Part shown: piece by piece, positions 7,776 through 11,150 of the stretch
Numbering within the stretch: position 1 is the first letter of the stretch
Layout: each line of letters starts with the position of its first letter
Assembly (NCBI GenBank): GCA_964607375.1
Contig: CAZSJY010000061.1
Coordinates: 1-11,150 of the forward strand
DNA length: 11,150 nt
Direction of reading: 5' to 3'
Origin: JACNLC01 sp964607375
GTDB lineage: Bacteria > Fidelibacterota > Marinisomatia > SCGC-AAA003-L08 > JACNLC01
The notes under the pieces: model-generated
Databases searched by the model: none
Told to the model about the DNA's origin: nothing
What the model saw: the letters and a program-made list of their open reading frames with translations, nothing else
Program-made: the position numbers and the translations under genes

Positions 7776-8378
7776 CTATTTCCTGTTTTTGCGTTCCATA
7801 TCTTTCGGAAATGGATGTGCAATTTCTATTAATTGTTTTTTGAAATCAAATTCTGTAAATGTAGGACTGGTTTTATTATGGCAAGTTACACATACTTCTT
7901 CAGTTGGCATTATCAAACCTTGTGTAAGTGCAAGTTCATAGTCGGTTTTATGAGATTTTTTATAATCTCCACCTGCACCGTGGCAAGATTCACATCCAAC
8001 ACCTTGTAAGCCTGTCATTCGTTTTACTTTTTTGGTTGGTTTACCCTTTTTTGTTGTTTCAGCATAGAATTTTTCATCCTTAACTTCAAAACCTCCGTTG
8101 CCAAAACCAGTAGAGTGGCAAGAAAGGCATTCAGGTGCTTCATAAGCAGGTAGCTCGAGTTTCATTTCTTTTGCAATTTCAGCAGATTCTTCAGATTTGA
8201 GAGTTTCGAGAGCACCTGAGTGAGGTCCTTCTTCCCATGCTTTGAATTGTGCACCTTTTTTTGCACTTTTGTGGCAAGTTTTGCAAGATTGTGATCCGAT
8301 GTGATCAAATGTCTTAACTTTCTCTTCAGCCCATAATAACATTGCAAATGTTAGAATGGTAATCGTGATATTTTTCAT
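7776..8378 (-). CDS. Periplasmic tetraheme cytochrome c, cytochrome c554-like
   Basis: This 200-residue protein probably shuttles electrons through the periplasm between inner-membrane and outer-membrane cytochromes. A short signal peptide (about 1-17, ending LLWA) precedes four CXXCH sites at residues 32, 84, 129 and 163. The opening HIGSQSCKTCHKS...FKAWEEGPHSGAL, the APECLSCHSTG segment and the GVGCESCHGAG segment are the pattern of the cytochrome c554 family. H53, H143 and H188 are candidate distal ligands. In nitrifiers c554 accepts electrons from hydroxylamine oxidoreductase; no such enzyme is present here, so a general carrier role is more likely. It is expressed as its own unit, with a good Shine-Dalgarno sequence upstream and a terminator just after it. 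A lysine-rich stretch at 110-120 and a basic tail could aid docking to the acidic cytochromes around it (inference). Confidence 0.9.
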   Translation of the reverse strand: MKNITITILTFAMLLWAEEKVKTFDHIGSQSCKTCHKSAKKGAQFKAWEEGPHSGALETLKSEESAEIAKEMKLELPAYEAPECLSCHSTGFGNGGFEVKDEKFYAETTKKGKPTKKVKRMTGLQGVGCESCHGAGGDYKKSHKTDYELALTQGLIMPTEEVCVTCHNKTSPTFTEFDFKKQLIEIAHPFPKDMERKNRK

Positions 8379-8383
8379 ATTAT

Positions 8384-8388
8384 CTCCT
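8384..8388 (-). promoter_or_regulatory. Ribosome binding site of the c554-like gene
   Basis: AGGAG on the minus strand is 5 bases before the ATG at 8378. It is the only near-consensus, well-spaced Shine-Dalgarno sequence in the window, which suggests that this small carrier is made at a higher level than its partners. Confidence 0.75.
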
Positions 8389-8598
8389 ATTGTTTATTCA
8401 AAGTATCAAATTTAGTTAGTATATCTTACTTTTAATTTATATGATATTTTACATATAAAGCGAGAAATTCAGACAAAATAGTCAAGAACTCTTGTTTAAG
8501 ATAATTAGTGTGAATAATCTATCAATCATTTCAACGATTATGCAGTTGGTTAATAAAAGCACAAGTATGTACAATTACTGTAATTGTAAGTTTCGTTG
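8389..8598. other. Intergenic leader region with no gene
   Basis: This stretch separates the lipoprotein and c554-like genes. No reading frame of note or structural RNA is visible. It should hold the promoter of the c554-like gene. Candidates on the minus strand are TTGACT (8486-8481), which has no well-spaced -10 partner, a TATACT about 60 bases further downstream, and TAAATTTG (8414-8407), which fits the Bacteroidota -7 pattern TAnnTTTG and would start transcription about 20 bases before the ribosome binding site. None is decisive. The palindrome at 8570-8588 is listed separately. Confidence 0.4.
8570..8588. repeat. Perfect palindrome after the tetraheme lipoprotein gene
   Basis: TACAATTA (8570-8577) and TAATTGTA (8581-8588) are perfect inverted arms around CTG. 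The element begins 10 bases after the stop codon of the three-gene barrel-cytochrome cluster. No T tract follows, so it is a poor intrinsic terminator. It could be an mRNA 3'-end stabilising hairpin or a dimeric regulator site upstream of the c554-like gene. Confidence 0.45.
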
Positions 8599-9030
8599 CT
8601 ATTCAAAAAATGGATATGATTGGTGACACTCATAGCACGAAGTTATATCATTGTTTTCTTCTTCGTAAATAGTGTGACAATCTAAACAATGTGCTACATC
8701 CTCATCAAAAGTTTCAGATGTAAATCCAAATGCGTGAAAATCTACACTATTGGGGTCTATGTGTGCCCAAAAATCCGGGTGCCCACTCGGTCCACCAGCG
8801 TGGCAATCTGAACAAGAAATTTGACTAGAGCCACCACCATAAGTTTCACCGTGACAAGTCTGACAGGTTTCAAGTGCGTCTAATCCCTTTAGTGCAATTT
8901 GATTTCCGTGAAAATCGTGGCTTTCAGAATCCATCCAATGTTTTGGATGTAATTCAGGTTGTGTGGTTTCTGTGCAAGTCCAAACTAATAAAATAGCAAT
9001 AATTGTGAATAAGGTTTTCTTGGTAAACAT
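8599..9030 (-). CDS. Small tetraheme cytochrome c, probable lipoprotein
   Basis: This 143-residue protein has four CXXCH sites at residues 56, 73, 115 and 132. Its N-terminus (MFTKKTLFTIIAILLVWTC) looks like a lipoprotein signal peptide, with C19 as the lipidated cysteine, although W and T before the cysteine are not classical lipobox residues. The CQTCHGETYGGG and SCSDCHAGGPSGHP segments resemble those of surface or secreted multiheme proteins. I chose the ATG at 9030, which shares its A with the stop codon of the preceding 11-heme gene (TAATG), instead of the in-frame ATG at 9042 inside that gene; the overlap implies translational coupling. By its position as last gene of a barrel-cytochrome cluster, it is the best candidate for the outward-facing terminal cytochrome, analogous in role but not in sequence to MtrC or OmcB. 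Surface location is inference. Confidence 0.82.
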   Translation of the reverse strand: MFTKKTLFTIIAILLVWTCTETTQPELHPKHWMDSESHDFHGNQIALKGLDALETCQTCHGETYGGGSSQISCSDCHAGGPSGHPDFWAHIDPNSVDFHAFGFTSETFDEDVAHCLDCHTIYEEENNDITSCYECHQSYPFFE

Positions 9031-9854
9031 TACTGATGGCACCTTTCACAAAATGATACTCTGTGACAAACTTGACACAATTCGGGATTATCGTAAGCTG
9101 ATTGGATATGTTCACCACCAATAATCAAATCTGTTTCTGTCCAATCAATATTGCTATGGTCTAATGGCATAACAAATTGATTTAAATGACAAGTTATGCA
9201 ATCTTTTTCTATAATATGACAAGTTGAACATTCTTTCATTCCTGCTTTAAATTCAAACCCGTGAAGCATTATGTAAGAAGTTGGGTGAGTCTTTTGCTCG
9301 AACTGTTGAAGATGATGACACGCATCGCAATTCTTTTGTTCGTGGCACATATTACAGTTAGATTCAACTTGACTCATTACATTTACTCCGTGAGTGCTTA
9401 CCCAATTAAAATTGTGATTTTGGGGTAAAGTAATTGAATGACAAGCATTGCAATCACTTTCTGTCCAAGATTTACGAATTTCCTCCCCTTCATCTTCATA
9501 AACTCCTGAGTGACATTTAGAACAATTCGAAAATTGATTTAAATGGAAAAGGTGAGAAAAATCTTTGCCCGAAGTTGAGCCACTTATCGGATATGTATCA
9601 GCTTCATCTGGATTTGTGTGGCACATTTCACAATCTTCCTCTAATGCATCTTCGTGGCATTCTCCACAGAAATCCATAGTAGGAAGGAATGATGTATCGA
9701 ATAAAGATTTTGATTCTGTAATTCCCTCGTGACAATATGTGCATTCAAGTTCTACATCGTCTATATGAGTTGTATGAGGGAATATAATTTGGTCTGCATC
9801 TTGTGACAGAGCAAACGACAAACTGAAAATTAAAATTAATAATTTAGAAGACAT
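9030..9854 (-). CDS. Periplasmic 11-heme cytochrome c, putative outer-membrane conduit subunit
   Basis: This 274-residue protein binds eleven hemes at residues 38, 63, 75, 111, 135, 167, 176, 209, 219, 260 and 269, about one per 25 residues. A signal peptide (1-18, ending ALSQ) comes first. The IIFPHTTHI...CTYCHEG opening is the cytochrome c7/c3-like start also seen in decaheme conduit proteins. Four pairs of motifs are separated by only 4 to 7 residues (63/75, 167/176, 209/219, 260/269), and the last motif is one residue from the C-terminus. The start codon lies inside the last codons of the barrel gene (11-base overlap), and its stop overlaps the next start, so the three proteins are likely made together. 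A GGAGGT is 13 bases before the ATG, which is rather far. An MtrA/PioA/OmaB-like role inside or below the barrel is inferred from order and heme density. Confidence 0.87.
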   Translation of the reverse strand: MSSKLLILIFSLSFALSQDADQIIFPHTTHIDDVELECTYCHEGITESKSLFDTSFLPTMDFCGECHEDALEEDCEMCHTNPDEADTYPISGSTSGKDFSHLFHLNQFSNCSKCHSGVYEDEGEEIRKSWTESDCNACHSITLPQNHNFNWVSTHGVNVMSQVESNCNMCHEQKNCDACHHLQQFEQKTHPTSYIMLHGFEFKAGMKECSTCHIIEKDCITCHLNQFVMPLDHSNIDWTETDLIIGGEHIQSAYDNPELCQVCHRVSFCERCHQ

Positions 9855-11007
9855 AATTAATACTTATACCTCCTCGTCCGTCCATTTTGTAATATGGGTT
9901 TTGATAATATCTACCATAAATTTGTGCAGATAGTTTTTGTGAAATTGAATACTTCATCCAAAAATATGAACCGAATGATTGTTCTTGGTCTAAATCTCCC
10001 GGATAATAAGTAGTGTTTAACGCAATTGAACCACCAAGAGAAATGTTTTTGTCAAATCTATATCTTCCGGTTAAGTTGTTACCTAAAATGTGAGAATCAC
10101 CTTGTTTTGCGTACATTAAAGAAGTTTGTAACATTTTCCAATTGAGTGCCGTTTTGTAGAACCAATTTTCAGATTCTGTAAATCGATATCCCAAAACATT
10201 TTGTAGCGTAAATATATTTGCAATATTTGAAACTAAACCTGTAGAAAGAGTAGGAGAGACCCATAAATTGTCAAGATTTTCTACCATAGGGAAGAGTTCT
10301 GCTTTGTCAATTTCTTTAACTCGATAATTGATGTTAAATGAGTGATTGTCAAATTTCTTGGATAAGTTCACACGATAATAATATTTTTGATTATCAGTTA
10401 AATTCCAAGAAAAATTCTCAGTAATGTTAATTCCCCAAAATGTGGAATAATGAGTTGATGCTCCAACATAGGACTTTTCATTTTTGTACCAATAATATAG
10501 AGCGGTTTTAAATTTCTTTGTTTTAATAGTCATTGAAGAGATGAGTAATTTTTCTGAGAACAAAGTAGTATCTATTTCAGATGGTTCAAATCCTCCAGCT
10601 ACCGAAATACTACCCCAATTATTTAATTTTAGTGACGCTTGGGCTCCATCCATATTTTCCATCATAAATGGATTCCAAATTGAGAATCTACCGAACTTTT
10701 CTGATGTATTTTGATATGTGTATTCTGCATACAAATTATGTATGCGAAATGGATTTGGATTGAAATCAGTTTCAGAGCCATATTCTACAAACGAATTGAT
10801 TTTAAAGTTTCCAAAAGCTTGATTGTAATCTAATTGAGTTTGCCAATGGAAATTTTGATTGAGTGAAGTTAGGTGATAATTCTCTACAGTTTGCTCATCA
10901 AATATATGCAGGCGGGGTGACACAAAACTCTGATTTATTGAAATTTGCGGTGTATTAGCACTTGCTATGCCGAGAGTTAGAATTACTATTTGCCAAATAT
11001 GCTTCAT
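9844..11007 (-). CDS. Outer-membrane beta-barrel protein, putative porin of a porin-cytochrome complex
   Basis: This 387-residue exported protein has a signal peptide of about 18 residues (ending IASA), no cysteine, alternating polar and aromatic strands throughout, and a C-terminal NYVF with terminal Phe, all as expected for a BamA-assembled barrel. A GRF segment at 106-108 followed by MDGA at 119-122 resembles the strand-turn region of generic FCB-group porin-like proteins. I do not recognise a named family. It overlaps the 11-heme cytochrome gene by 11 bases and leads a three-gene cluster. By analogy with MtrB, PioB and OmbB it may be the sheath that lets a multiheme cytochrome cross the outer membrane. 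At about 370 mature residues it is much smaller than MtrB (26 strands), so if it does enclose a cytochrome the fit must be different. An alternative is an ordinary porin that only anchors cytochromes nearby. Confidence 0.8.
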   Translation of the reverse strand: MKHIWQIVILTLGIASANTPQISINQSFVSPRLHIFDEQTVENYHLTSLNQNFHWQTQLDYNQAFGNFKINSFVEYGSETDFNPNPFRIHNLYAEYTYQNTSEKFGRFSIWNPFMMENMDGAQASLKLNNWGSISVAGGFEPSEIDTTLFSEKLLISSMTIKTKKFKTALYYWYKNEKSYVGASTHYSTFWGINITENFSWNLTDNQKYYYRVNLSKKFDNHSFNINYRVKEIDKAELFPMVENLDNLWVSPTLSTGLVSNIANIFTLQNVLGYRFTESENWFYKTALNWKMLQTSLMYAKQGDSHILGNNLTGRYRFDKNISLGGSIALNTTYYPGDLDQEQSFGSYFWMKYSISQKLSAQIYGRYYQNPYYKMDGRGGISINYVF

Positions 11008-11022
11008 TTACTATGTAGATAA

Positions 11023-11052
11023 TATAAGGGAGCTAAGAATAGCTCCCCTATA
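11023..11052 (-). terminator. Hairpin between the right-edge gene and the barrel gene, possible terminator
   Basis: GGGAGCTA (11028-11035) and TAGCTCCC (11040-11047) form a perfect 8-base-pair stem with a 4-base loop. In a minus-strand transcript it extends to 13 pairs (11023-11035 with 11040-11052) through one G-U pair. It lies 22 bases after the stop of the upstream partial gene. The following minus-strand bases, TTATCTACAT, are only moderately U-rich, while a T7 run lies before the stem, so termination may be partial. The barrel cluster would then need a promoter within or just after this hairpin, or depend on read-through. Confidence 0.5.
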
Positions 11053-11074
11053 AAAAAATAGCTTAGCAATTTAA

Positions 11075-11150
11075 TTATGGTGCAACATAGTTATTTTCAT
11101 CATCATTTCCACCAACACCTGTGTAATATCCATACCCAGATGCACTCCCG
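11075..11150 (-). CDS. C-terminal end of an unidentified protein (cut by the window edge)
   Basis: A minus-strand frame stays open from the window edge to a TAA at 11077-11075, giving 24 residues rich in Gly, Tyr and Asn and ending NNYVAP. It lies in the same direction as the cytochrome block and is followed by a hairpin at terminator distance. The composition is compatible with an exported or surface protein, but the fragment is too short to identify, and it could be a chance frame. Confidence 0.5.
   Translation of the reverse strand, partial: GSASGYGYYTGVGGNDDENNYVAP

Noticed and set aside
7776..8378. c554-like protein as part of a hydroxylamine oxidation or nitrite reduction pathway
   Set aside because: No hydroxylamine oxidoreductase, NrfA-type CXXCK site or other nitrogen enzyme is in the window; family resemblance alone does not support that role.
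9031..9042. ATG at 9042 as the start of the tetraheme lipoprotein
   Set aside because: The ATG at 9030 overlaps the preceding stop as TAATG, a typical coupled start, and gives a cleaner lysine-then-hydrophobic signal sequence.
9868..9873. GGAGGT as a definite ribosome binding site of the 11-heme cytochrome gene
   Set aside because: It is 13 bases from the ATG and encodes a Gly-Gly in the barrel's final strand, so the match may be coincidental; translational coupling through the overlap is enough to explain initiation.

Overview
The window is AT-rich and densely coded. It reads as part of the chromosome of a Gram-negative, diderm bacterium, most likely of the FCB superphylum (Marinimicrobia, Ignavibacteria, Calditrichota or Bacteroidota relatives). 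The signs are a SusC-type TonB-dependent receptor with an N-terminal carboxypeptidase-regulatory-like domain, exported proteins with short signal peptides ending in FSQ, YTQ or LSQ, few Shine-Dalgarno sequences, and outer-membrane proteins ending in Phe. The exact phylum cannot be fixed from the sequence alone.

Layout. A TonB-dependent receptor (69-2537, +) has its own promoter-like sequence and converges on a long minus-strand block that fills the rest of the window. Read in the direction of transcription (right to left), the block contains: the last 24 codons of an unidentified gene and a hairpin (11028-11047); a three-gene overlapping cluster made of a small cysteine-free beta-barrel (9844-11007), an 11-heme periplasmic cytochrome (9030-9854) and a small tetraheme, probably lipid-anchored cytochrome (8599-9030); a 220-base gap; a tetraheme cytochrome c554-like protein (7776-8378) closed by a strong terminator; a 17-heme cytochrome c fused to a cytochrome b membrane domain (5204-7699), also closed by a strong terminator; a MerR/HspR-like regulator with a seven-cysteine tail (4593-5084); and, 13 bases later, an 11-heme cytochrome c fused to a cytochrome b domain (2588-4579).

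How the parts fit. I count 47 CXXCH c-type heme sites in five proteins, plus two membrane domains with histidines placed for b-hemes. No catalytic cytochrome c signature (for example CXXCK) and no molybdopterin, copper or flavin enzyme is present. The simplest reading is an electron conduit. The two bc fusions resemble the CbcL/Cbc type of quinol-linked inner-membrane cytochrome of Geobacter. They would exchange electrons between the quinone pool and the periplasm, the c554-like protein would shuttle them, and the barrel plus 11-heme plus surface tetraheme set would carry them across the outer membrane, in the manner of porin-cytochrome complexes (MtrABC, OmbB-OmaB-OmcB, PioAB) but with much smaller parts. 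The cysteine-rich regulator next to one bc fusion suggests redox- or metal-responsive control of that branch. The direction of electron flow and the partner outside the cell are not determined by the sequence.
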